From: a virus
IMG/VR virus record: IMGVR_UViG_3300025413_000099
Span: 1-28,616 of that record
Reading direction: 5' to 3' (one strand)
Length of the DNA: 28,616 nucleotides
Of the stretch, positions 22,101 to 28,616 are shown piece by piece. A model generated the notes under the pieces. That model was not told the DNA's origin. It saw only the letters and a list, made by a program, of their open reading frames with translations, and did not search any database. Both the position numbers and the translations under genes were made by a program. The first letter of the stretch is position 1; each line of letters opens with the position of its first letter.

Positions 22101-25100
22101 ATAATAACCAGTGTTATTGTTATCGTAAATTGTACCGTTAGCGTAAATTGTACCCATTAAGTATATAGGACCATTACGATAGTAGTTTAAGTATGTACCA
22201 TAACTACTACTTAAACTTTCTAAGTGTAGGTTACCACTAGTAGCCGCAATTTGCGCATAACTACCGTCAATACCGTTTCCACCAATCAATAAGTATTGTC
22301 CCCACGAACTGTTTGGACCAAACTGCCAACGGCCGTTGCTGTTTACACTACCAGAGTTGATAGTTAACGCATTAAAGACAGACGTACCACTTGGGATTGC
22401 ATAGTAACCAGTGTTGTTCCAGTCATAGAATATTGGACTTCTAAAACTGTTGTTGTACATGGCGCCAGCAAAACCTGTGTTTTGACCAGTCATGTAAAAA
22501 TACATGCTACCGTAGTTTGTGGCCAATGTTGGGGTATTGCCTGTCAGCGGGCTCATCCAAATCCAGTTACTTGCGTTGTTGTCCTGAATCTGTAGCGCAC
22601 TGGTCCAAGCACCTGGATATGATCCCAAATTCAACAGAGAAGTATTACTACGTTTAATGGTCAATGTTTGACCCATTGAGTTACTACTACCTGTCGAGCT
22701 ACTGCCGTTAGGTGTGTTAATAACCATGGAAGTTTGACGGTTTACACGTAGGACTTTCCATCCGCTGATATAAGTTGTTCCGCCACCAGTATAATTGAAC
22801 AATGCCTGTGGTGTCCAATATTTTGCGCCAGTTTTAAATGTACCGTAAGTACTACTGCTGAATCCAGTGATATATCCGTAGTATTTTGTCCAGCTAGAGC
22901 CGGGGTTATTACCAACCATAACCCAATAACCGTAACTACCTGGGTTACCGCCTAGGTTACCAAAACTTTCGTTGTAATCAATAGAACCCATATAGTGGCC
23001 GTTACTGCCGCTAACGTTTCTGATCCAAACTTCCATGTAGAACATATCGTCCACACTGTCAATTGGAATCATTGGGAAGCCAGAACCGTAGGTATTTGAA
23101 CCCACGTTGACTCCACCCACAATACTGATAGCATATCCGCCTGGTGCTGTGCTGTCTGCTACCCAGCTGACATTGCTGTTACCAAAATACGTTTGAAGTT
23201 CAGTGTTGTCCCAAGTTGGATCAAGACTCCATACTAGATCACCATCACTGTGATAGCTTACTGGGTATGCTTCGCCGGTGTTGTATCTGTTGTGTCTCTT
23301 TAAGAACTCGTATGTGTATAACGTACTGAGGTTGCTGGTACCACTGGGTTTTAGATAATAAGCAGAGTTAGAGTTATCATATAGCGTGCCAGTCAAGTAG
23401 GCATTGTTCGTACTTAATATCAATGGTTGATAACTGCCGTTGCCCGTGATAAATGTAGTATAGTTACCAGTTGACTGCATAACCATGCCGGCGTTACTTG
23501 CTCCATAACCACCGTTTGCGTTACTCCATGCTACATAACCTCTAGTGGTACCCTGTGTAGCAAACACGATTTCTGGATATGTATTGGCATCAATGATAAT
23601 ACCGTCTTCAGTATTGCCTGTATATATGTGTAATTTGTGTGTAGGGGCGGTGTTATTAATACCAACGTTGCCAATACGTCCGCTACGACCACTCCATGTC
23701 ATTACATCGTTAGTCCATGAAGGACCCGCATATAATACGTCTACACTAGTGGCTAAGCCGTCACCGTAGTCCACACTAGAAAATCTGCTGCCGTAAGCCC
23801 AACCAGTGCCGTCCGTGTTTGATGCGCCTGCTTGAATGATAGTACTACTACCACGTATCCAACTGGCGCCGCTTGTACCAGGGGTTATGCCAGGTACGTT
23901 TTTGTAACTGGTTGGTACAGCCAATCCGCTGCCGTTAACCTGTAGCACTGTGGATGCTTGTAAGTATCCAGCAAAATAACCAATATTTAGGTTACTGGTG
24001 CTACTGGGTTTGACATAGTATGCGGCATTTTGATAATCATACATTGTACCGTAGACATAGCTATTACCTGTTGATACATATAAACCGCCGGTGGGAATAG
24101 TTACGTTTGGTGTCGTGCTAATTTGTAGAGCATCTGTACTATTAGCACGAATAGCAAACGCACCGCCGTTGGTTCCGCTAGGATAAACCAAATGTGTAAA
24201 TTGCCCAGAAGTTTGGCCACTTCCACTGGTGTCTGCTGCCATGGCAATACTAACATAACTGTTAGCACTACTACGAACTAGTCGCATGTTTTCATTATAA
24301 TTTGAACCAGAAGTTGGACCAAACTGTACAGTGCCACCAAAGTTAGCGGCATTTAACACAGAAGTTCCACTAGGCACTACATAATAACCATTGTTATTAC
24401 TATCGTAAAATCTTGGGCCATAAAAGTTTTGCGGGAATGTTACGTTACCGCTGTTATTAGCAGTTAAAAATGTAGCGTTTACAGCAACTAATTTAATAGA
24501 TGACCCTACTGCTAAATCATTGTTAAAATAAAAGTTACTGCTATTGGCATTTAAAACCATGTTGCCTGAACTATCAACACGCTGAGTTCCTAGTAAAGAA
24601 CCATTGTAAGTCCAAACAATGTGTGACTGACTGCCTGTAGGGTTATCTAATCTTAGTTGTGCATTACCTACGTTGGCATAGGTAGAAATAACAGTGCTGT
24701 TATTAAAACTAATATCTAACTGACCAGTAATTGTGCCGCCAGAAGTACCAATAGCATAGCTACCAACATTACCGCTGGTTAACACAGCATAAGCAGTGCC
24801 ACCTTTGACCCAAACAGGACTGTTAGGATAACCACTAGTTCCACCGTTGTATAAGTAAACGCCGCTGGGGGTGCCACCAATATAAATGCCGTATGTGGGA
24901 TTGTAACCTAATGTATCTGTGCTGGCCGCAGTGCTTAAAATTGTTCCAGTGGCTGCGTTAAGATTTAGATAATAAGCAGAGTTGCTGGATGAATAAAATG
25001 TAGGAGCACGGAAACTGGTGTTAGCATAAACGTTACCACTAAGATCAGTGTAAAAATATATACTGGATCTTGTGGCATTAATACCACCACTTGTTCCACC

Positions 25101-25625
25101 AAACCATAAGTTATTGCTGGTATCGATACCTATACCCATACCAACGCTTGATTGTCTTGTTAAACCATAATATGAATAGTTAGCGCCGGTACCACGAGTA
25201 ACTGCAATTAAACCATAAGGATCATGTGTGCTAGTTTCAGTGCCTAAAGCACTAATTGCCTGTACGTGGCTAGTACCTGCTGATGTAATGTAATAAGCTC
25301 CACTACCCAGGGTATCATAATATACCGGCGCATACATGGCTGTGCTAGCACCAGCAGTACCTGTCACAGTAAGTGTGTAAGACCCCGATGTAGCTGTGCT
25401 ACCAATTGCTACTTTTTGCGTAGCAGTATCAGTAATAGCCATCGCAGGGTTACCTGTGGTATTACCTAAAAATCCCAGTATACCAGTAGTACCATTATTG
25501 AATACCTGTAGTGTTATCGAAGCACTATTACTGGCATCTGCTCCCACAAAGTTAATTGTGGATGGCGTTGTGGCAGATGCGCCTTTATTGGGGGTTATTA
25601 CAATGTCTTTATCGGTCAGTGCCAT
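19167..25625 (-). CDS. Giant tail fibre protein with C-terminal S74 intramolecular chaperone
   Basis: It has 2152 residues, rich in Gly, Asn, Ser and Tyr and poor in Lys and Cys, as in trimeric beta-fibres. About 14 copies of a short motif, YD-x-N-N-(T/S)-G-Y-Y-x-x-P-x-G-T-S-x-x-x-x-L, run through it, spaced from roughly 110 to 950 bases apart, with variable sequence between. A few structural repeats of the type VGIN...APTHKLHIYTG also occur. The last 108 residues (about 2045-2152, bases 19170-19493) are a peptidase S74 chaperone: SDARSKENI, LRGVYYNRTD, ELGVIAQEIMATVPEVV, then a coiled coil. In the family, the chaperone trimerises the fibre and cuts itself off at the Ser, here S2045. The fibre most likely binds the host surface. 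The start ATG at 25625 has a modest GGAA site. Confidence 0.95.
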   Translation of the reverse strand: MALTDKDIVITPNKGASATTPSTINFVGADASNSASITLQVFNNGTTGILGFLGNTTGNPAMAITDTATQKVAIGSTATSGSYTLTVTGTAGASTAMYAPVYYDTLGSGAYYITSAGTSHVQAISALGTETSTHDPYGLIAVTRGTGANYSYYGLTRQSSVGMGIGIDTSNNLWFGGTSGGINATRSSIYFYTDLSGNVYANTSFRAPTFYSSSNSAYYLNLNAATGTILSTAASTDTLGYNPTYGIYIGGTPSGVYLYNGGTSGYPNSPVWVKGGTAYAVLTSGNVGSYAIGTSGGTITGQLDISFNNSTVISTYANVGNAQLRLDNPTGSQSHIVWTYNGSLLGTQRVDSSGNMVLNANSSNFYFNNDLAVGSSIKLVAVNATFLTANNSGNVTFPQNFYGPRFYDSNNNGYYVVPSGTSVLNAANFGGTVQFGPTSGSNYNENMRLVRSSANSYVSIAMAADTSGSGQTSGQFTHLVYPSGTNGGAFAIRANSTDALQISTTPNVTIPTGGLYVSTGNSYVYGTMYDYQNAAYYVKPSSTSNLNIGYFAGYLQASTVLQVNGSGLAVPTSYKNVPGITPGTSGASWIRGSSTIIQAGASNTDGTGWAYGSRFSSVDYGDGLATSVDVLYAGPSWTNDVMTWSGRSGRIGNVGINNTAPTHKLHIYTGNTEDGIIIDANTYPEIVFATQGTTRGYVAWSNANGGYGASNAGMVMQSTGNYTTFITGNGSYQPLILSTNNAYLTGTLYDNSNSAYYLKPSGTSNLSTLYTYEFLKRHNRYNTGEAYPVSYHSDGDLVWSLDPTWDNTELQTYFGNSNVSWVADSTAPGGYAISIVGGVNVGSNTYGSGFPMIPIDSVDDMFYMEVWIRNVSGSNGHYMGSIDYNESFGNLGGNPGSYGYWVMVGNNPGSSWTKYYGYITGFSSSTYGTFKTGAKYWTPQALFNYTGGGTTYISGWKVLRVNRQTSMVINTPNGSSSTGSSNSMGQTLTIKRSNTSLLNLGSYPGAWTSALQIQDNNASNWIWMSPLTGNTPTLATNYGSMYFYMTGQNTGFAGAMYNNSFRSPIFYDWNNTGYYAIPSGTSVFNALTINSGSVNSNGRWQFGPNSSWGQYLLIGGNGIDGSYAQIAATSGNLHLESLSSSYGTYLNYYRNGPIYLMGTIYANGTIYDNNNTGYYVVPRGTSNLNVLYTVTHYNYADIVTNPNGNNSTRYYGGISFWTSAGASTSYMAFKYGPYLNGTHGYQSDGYGTYFSMDTSGRAWVFYNASTNANVASITNNGEAYFNGRLYAGTSTTSPIFYDANDSTYFVDPNSRSRLSSIDYGNSGYYFASGDWGWRHNTPYGWIEFGPANGSYAHIYSNSAPFYFNNNVFHGVFYDYNNSGYYCSPAGTSNFSTLYMQGNFIPASSNGGGGNFYFGNQWGGNVGGNNSVTGIGYNGGSGSQLFTFSSGPGQLSVQVDGSLFAGDNANSWNPIGMNASSNGYLSIANSMQNGGSSYTNGSHYVSGYYYDYANTGYYLKASGQSVLSYLSTRSGAMGIYLGYSDEGSISTYNLVGLGYNGNDTNYAIFKPTGGWTQPLYIQFYTGIRHYSHHAYDSGTSFWNIATGTRMMWIGGGDDNVRIQSSLFMYGAHYDYNNTSYYVQPAGDSYMYSIFSGGGVRFASSQGDRVSGAPWYGIGQSNVGGWIGAGMVQVASYYGLRLRGNATVLDLDGPNYGNSWMYASGTNFAIDNQIRANIYYDINNTGYYMQPRGTSVFSYIQANNYMYSANQIYATIMYDTNDSGYFCDPNGNSRLNYINANALGGPTSSGAQLAGSYGGAYNYYSDFYNTTAERYSYVGDIPGGTANPGNTWWFNTNYRHTNGGGYWGTQVAWGWEDNANRLAQRNVSNGNWSGWVYYLNSGNYTGYNSYGSIYFTIGYDNNNSGYYIDPNSTSQLSYVLADNWFRPQGQTGLYFQSYGYGLVSVNGYGSYGNVSTYGGGVNGWQGYNIQYGNTTFMGNGGTWGIYNAGGGWAIYGQPGNSTVGINGGNNSSYALFVNGTVYATSNVYAYSDARSKENIITIDNALGKVTQLRGVYYNRTDRPEGEESGYTSTLNSRELGVIAQEIMATVPEVVSYSKNTDRYGVNYGNLAGLFIEAIKDLKKEIEDLRSELNMLKGN
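19830..25325 (-). repeat. About 14 dispersed YY-P motif repeats within the giant fibre
   Basis: The motif, typified by YDNNNTGYYVVPRGTSNL, is encoded at roughly 25285-25325, 24955-25010, 24360-24415, 23990-24050, 23330-23390, 22380-22440, 22080-22140, 21675-21740, 21460-21520, 21060-21120, 20690-20755, 20375-20435, 20265-20325 and 19830-19890. The first two are degenerate. Flanking sequences differ, so each motif probably marks a joint between distinct fibre segments. Boundaries are approximate. Confidence 0.8.
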
Positions 25626-25647
25626 TTGTTAATTCCATATTGTCTTA

Positions 25648-25654
25648 TATTTAC
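25648..25654 (-). promoter_or_regulatory. Putative late promoter of the giant fibre gene
   Basis: The minus strand reads GTAAATA, 22 bases before the ATG at 25625. The 36-base gap between the two fibre genes shows no terminator, so read-through from the upstream fibre gene is also likely. Confidence 0.35.
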
Positions 25655-25661
25655 CATAAAG

Positions 25662-28616
25662 TTAAACTTGTGGTTTTTGGATTTCAACTACCAGTTTTTC
25701 AACATCACAGCGTTCGCCAAACACTGTGTAGAAGCAGTCTACAGTTTTACCAAACAAGTTATCATTACCTATGATAATCACATTGTCTTTAATTTCTTCA
25801 ACATATAATTTTTGATGTTTGCCTACTGGGGTCAAGTTTACAGTAATTGAGTCAGGATCGACTAATTTAGTCCAGTATTCTGGAAGTTCAATCCTATTGC
25901 CCTTTAGTCTGCCGCGTACATAAACACCGTTTTCTGGTCCTTCTAAACTACCATAACGTAGGTCGTATCCTGGACGTGTTGGATGTTCAATTACGAAAGA
26001 TTTGGTTGAAGCCGCAAAACTGCCAACAACCTGTAGTGTGTAACTTCCAGGAGTGGCTGTACCAATTAATACGCCACCGCCATAGGGCTGTAGTTGTATA
26101 CTACCCGCATTGCCACCAGACTGTACAGATTGTAGTTGATAGTTACCAGCTGACAATCTTCTCACATACATTTCATCACTGCTACTTGCGCCAACAGCAA
26201 TGGAAGGACTGCTACCTGCGCCTGCGTCATAGACTGTTAGAGCCGCTGTACCGCCAGTTGTATATGGGCTAGTAGTTCCTAAGGTTAATTGACCAGCACT
26301 AGTTAATCGTAAAACTTCAGTATTGCCATTGGTCCAATGATGAGCCGTAGCATAATATGTTAAATCAAAATACGCTGATGTGGATCTATTATAGGCCTGT
26401 ACGAATCCGCCGCTGTTAATACCACTAGTTGGGCTGATTTCTATACCAGCGGCACCAGCATTAGATACAACCAATTGATAACTTGGGTTAGTTATACCCA
26501 GACCCAAATACCCGCTGCCATTAAGGAACATAAAGGTAGATGCGCCATTACCCCATGCCTGCGTGCCTGCGTTAGGATATCGTTCGTGCCAAGTTAAACT
26601 TGTAGCAGGAGTAGTGAACGAAGCATCAACCCAAACTCCGTGGGTAATTTTTTCTGTTGTCCAATCTGTACCAGCACTAGCTCTAGTACGCCATTCTTGA
26701 AAGTACACATTGTTGCTAGTACCGCCACTTGCTTGCGTTGACAATACTGGAGTATAGTTGCCAGCAGTGCCACCCAATGCCTGAGTGGCATATACGTTTA
26801 ATGGCGAAACAAGATTACTAGTACCAATACCTATATAACCAGTACTTGGGTTGATAACATGGGTACTAGTAGTATATACTGACTGTGCTGATGGACTTGC
26901 GTTATTAGCACTAACAAACGTCAAGTAGTTAGTTGCGTTAGCGGCATTGGCCTGAGTTTGAACTTGACTGACACCGCCACTAAATGCGCCAACGAATGTT
27001 GTAGCAGTAACAATACTACTGAAATAACCACCACCTTGAACACTGAGTTTAGCGCCTTGTTGTGGTGCTGTCCAGTTGGCACTAATTTGTAGATTACCGC
27101 TGGTATCTAAATTCATCACAGTACCACCAGATATCTGTGTCTGCATACCCAAACCAGTAGTAACGTCAACGTAGGCAATACCTCCGCTGACACCCATACT
27201 CATACGGTTGCCAGCGCTGCCGTTCTGTCTCATGTATACGGGACCGTAGACGTCTAGTACATTATTGCCGCCGTAACTGTCAGTGTCCGCAGGCGCACTT
27301 GTACCAATACCAAACTTGTTACCAGTAGGAATATAAACTAATCCAGTTGGTCCGTTAGCTTCTAGTGTTGCCGAACCAGTTGATGTATTGGCAAATACCA
27401 TATATTGCGGTGTAGCGCCACTGGAAGTTTGTGTCAAGTTAACAGTTGACACGCTGATTGTGTTCCAAGAAGGAGATGCATTGCCGTTACTCATTAGGTA
27501 CTGACCAGCAGTTCCATAACCAGTTGTTGAAGTGAATGCAATACCACCAGTTGGCGTGATATATAATCTTGGTGTTAGCGCACCACCTGATGTGCCATTA
27601 CCAATTTCTAAAACACCAGTGACGTCCCAAATACCCCAATTATAGGTTCCGTCAACTAATAGATATCCACCGCCGTATGCGCCGTTAGCAACATGACCAA
27701 AACCTGCTGTACTAGCACCTGGGTTTGTAGCACCAGTTGTAGAATAGAAATTTGTAGAAGTTGTGGTTCCGTTAACATAAGCACCGCCATTTACACTGAG
27801 CAGTGCCCCTTGTTGTTGAGCATAACTGGTGGATGTTGGAGACATTGTGATGCCTCCAACAGCATTGATATTAAATGCAGCACCACTATATTGAACGAAT
27901 CCACCACTGCCGTTGTCTTTTATGTATTGACCGTTGGCAAAGTTTATTGGTGTAGGCTGTGTAAGACTCACAGTGCCGCCCACACTCAATGTTCCTGTTA
28001 CTGTTAGTGTGGTCCCGTTCCATGTTAAATTATTACTTCCGCTCAATAGGCCGCCTGTGCCAGCATAAGTAACTTGGTTGGCCGACAACCCTGTATCAGT
28101 AATGTTTGCAGCTTTTAATCCAGATGCCGCACTGCCACCAACTACCCAGTTGGCACTACCATCGTATAAGAATGATGCGTAAGGTGTACTTGTTGTACCA
28201 ACTTGTATTCCGCTGTTAGCCGCAGTGGCCGCACTAGCACTACTTGTGCTAAATGTTAAGGTAGCATCGCCTGTAGCTAAGTTTGTTTTATTAATGTAAG
28301 TTTGTTGTCCGTCAATATACAAATCACCAGCAATATAAATGCTATTTGTGGCGGCATTATATGAAAGGTTTGTTGTAGCATAAGCGGTTTGATTGCTACC
28401 AATTGTGCCAACCATCACAGGATATAAGGTGCCAGAAGCTGTGCTTGTAGCATTGATAATGTTGCTTGGTCCAGCACTACCTGAATAGCCAATGCTACCA
28501 GTATAACCTTGTGGTCCTTGTGGACCAATTGATCCGGTATAGCCTACACTACCTGAATAACCAACAGATCCGGCATACCCAATGCTACCTGTGTAACCCA
28601 CACTACCCCAATAACC
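25662..28616 (-). CDS. Tail fibre protein with collagen-like N-terminal repeats (5' end outside window)
   Basis: The open frame reaches the right edge without a start, so the N-terminus is missing; a GTG at 28601 is inside the repeats and is not a likely start. About 985 residues are visible. The first 48 are collagen-like (GYTGSIGYAGSVGYSGSVG pattern). The middle has beta-structural repeats of the type FGIGTSAP...LDVYG, at least five copies, and two copies of QQGA(K/L)LSV(Q/N)GG. The C-terminal 120 residues form a separate conserved domain: KSFVIEHPTRPGYDLRYGSL, then EGPENGVYVRGRL, LPEYWTKLVDPDSITVNLTP and a final FYTVFGERCDVEKL. This domain ends fibres in marine phages and some bacterial surface proteins and differs from S74. 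The role is probably adsorption, together with the giant fibre. Confidence 0.9.
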   Translation of the reverse strand, partial: GYWGSVGYTGSIGYAGSVGYSGSVGYTGSIGPQGPQGYTGSIGYSGSAGPSNIINATSTASGTLYPVMVGTIGSNQTAYATTNLSYNAATNSIYIAGDLYIDGQQTYINKTNLATGDATLTFSTSSASAATAANSGIQVGTTSTPYASFLYDGSANWVVGGSAASGLKAANITDTGLSANQVTYAGTGGLLSGSNNLTWNGTTLTVTGTLSVGGTVSLTQPTPINFANGQYIKDNGSGGFVQYSGAAFNINAVGGITMSPTSTSYAQQQGALLSVNGGAYVNGTTTSTNFYSTTGATNPGASTAGFGHVANGAYGGGYLLVDGTYNWGIWDVTGVLEIGNGTSGGALTPRLYITPTGGIAFTSTTGYGTAGQYLMSNGNASPSWNTISVSTVNLTQTSSGATPQYMVFANTSTGSATLEANGPTGLVYIPTGNKFGIGTSAPADTDSYGGNNVLDVYGPVYMRQNGSAGNRMSMGVSGGIAYVDVTTGLGMQTQISGGTVMNLDTSGNLQISANWTAPQQGAKLSVQGGGYFSSIVTATTFVGAFSGGVSQVQTQANAANATNYLTFVSANNASPSAQSVYTTSTHVINPSTGYIGIGTSNLVSPLNVYATQALGGTAGNYTPVLSTQASGGTSNNVYFQEWRTRASAGTDWTTEKITHGVWVDASFTTPATSLTWHERYPNAGTQAWGNGASTFMFLNGSGYLGLGITNPSYQLVVSNAGAAGIEISPTSGINSGGFVQAYNRSTSAYFDLTYYATAHHWTNGNTEVLRLTSAGQLTLGTTSPYTTGGTAALTVYDAGAGSSPSIAVGASSSDEMYVRRLSAGNYQLQSVQSGGNAGSIQLQPYGGGVLIGTATPGSYTLQVVGSFAASTKSFVIEHPTRPGYDLRYGSLEGPENGVYVRGRLKGNRIELPEYWTKLVDPDSITVNLTPVGKHQKLYVEEIKDNVIIIGNDNLFGKTVDCFYTVFGERCDVEKLVVEIQKPQV
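28471..28616 (-). repeat. Collagen-like Gly-x-y repeats
   Basis: The minus strand encodes tandem six-residue units of the form GY(T/S/A)GS(I/V), interrupted once by GPQGPQ. Each unit is 18 bases, so the DNA is a short tandem repeat prone to length change. Such repeats form triple helices in phage fibres. The array continues past the window edge. Confidence 0.85.

Noticed and set aside
25648-25654. Treating every TAAATA in intergenic DNA as a proven promoter
   Set aside because: The DNA is AT-rich and the hexamer is expected often by chance; only boxes with consistent spacing or terminator context were listed, at low confidence.
28599-28601. GTG at 28601 as the start of the second fibre
   Set aside because: The same Gly-x-y repeat pattern continues upstream of it to the edge of the window, so the true start is outside.
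28471-28616. Regular short repeats that might suggest a CRISPR array
   Set aside because: Units are 18 bases without unique spacers and encode Gly-x-y collagen-like residues in one open frame.

Overview
The window is part of a T4-like myovirus genome. The evidence is a nearly complete set of T4-type tail, neck and packaging proteins: large terminase gp17, small terminase gp16, head-completion gp4, tail tube gp19, tail sheath gp18, neck gp13 and gp14, tail-sheath terminator gp15 and dNMP kinase gp1. AT-rich late-promoter-like boxes (xTAAATA) and very long modular tail fibres fit this. Gene content resembles environmental, cyanophage-like relatives of T4 more than T4 itself. The host cannot be named from the sequence.

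Layout. (1) 1-10961, minus strand: a conserved protein of unknown function that runs off the left edge, gp17, an acidic unknown, a protein with a T4 capsid-targeting-like N-terminus, gp16, gp4, a small unknown, a gp54/gp48-like baseplate tail-tube protein, gp19, and a greatly enlarged gp18. Terminators lie after the acidic protein and after gp19. (2) 10962-13611: a plus-strand HNH endonuclease that overlaps gp1 tail to tail, then a glycosyltransferase-like protein and gp13, both minus strand. (3) 13609-18028, plus strand: a remnant of a second HNH endonuclease, gp14, gp15, a NUDIX hydrolase and a flavin-dependent halogenase-like protein, closed by a strong bidirectional terminator. (4) 18055-28616, minus strand: three small unknown proteins, a 2152-residue fibre with an S74 intramolecular chaperone, and a second fibre that begins with collagen-like repeats and runs off the right edge.

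The genes mostly serve one process, late virion assembly. gp16 and gp17 package DNA, gp4, gp13 and gp14 finish the head and neck, gp15, gp18 and gp19 build the tail, and the fibres bind the host. Accessory functions are interspersed: nucleotide kinase, NUDIX, glycosyltransferase, halogenase and endonucleases.

Most notable: a complete-looking tryptophan-halogenase-type flavoenzyme beside a NUDIX gene; gp14 and gp15, whose conserved N-termini lack any ATG and seem to begin at ATT, with a hairpin between the Shine-Dalgarno and start of gp15; TAAATA boxes 5-7 bases before several start codons that have no Shine-Dalgarno, suggesting leaderless or near-leaderless late messages; and a small W-rich module repeated in the sheath and also present in gp14 and gp15. 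No tRNA, CRISPR, integrase or origin was seen. No stretch over 300 bases lacks a gene.
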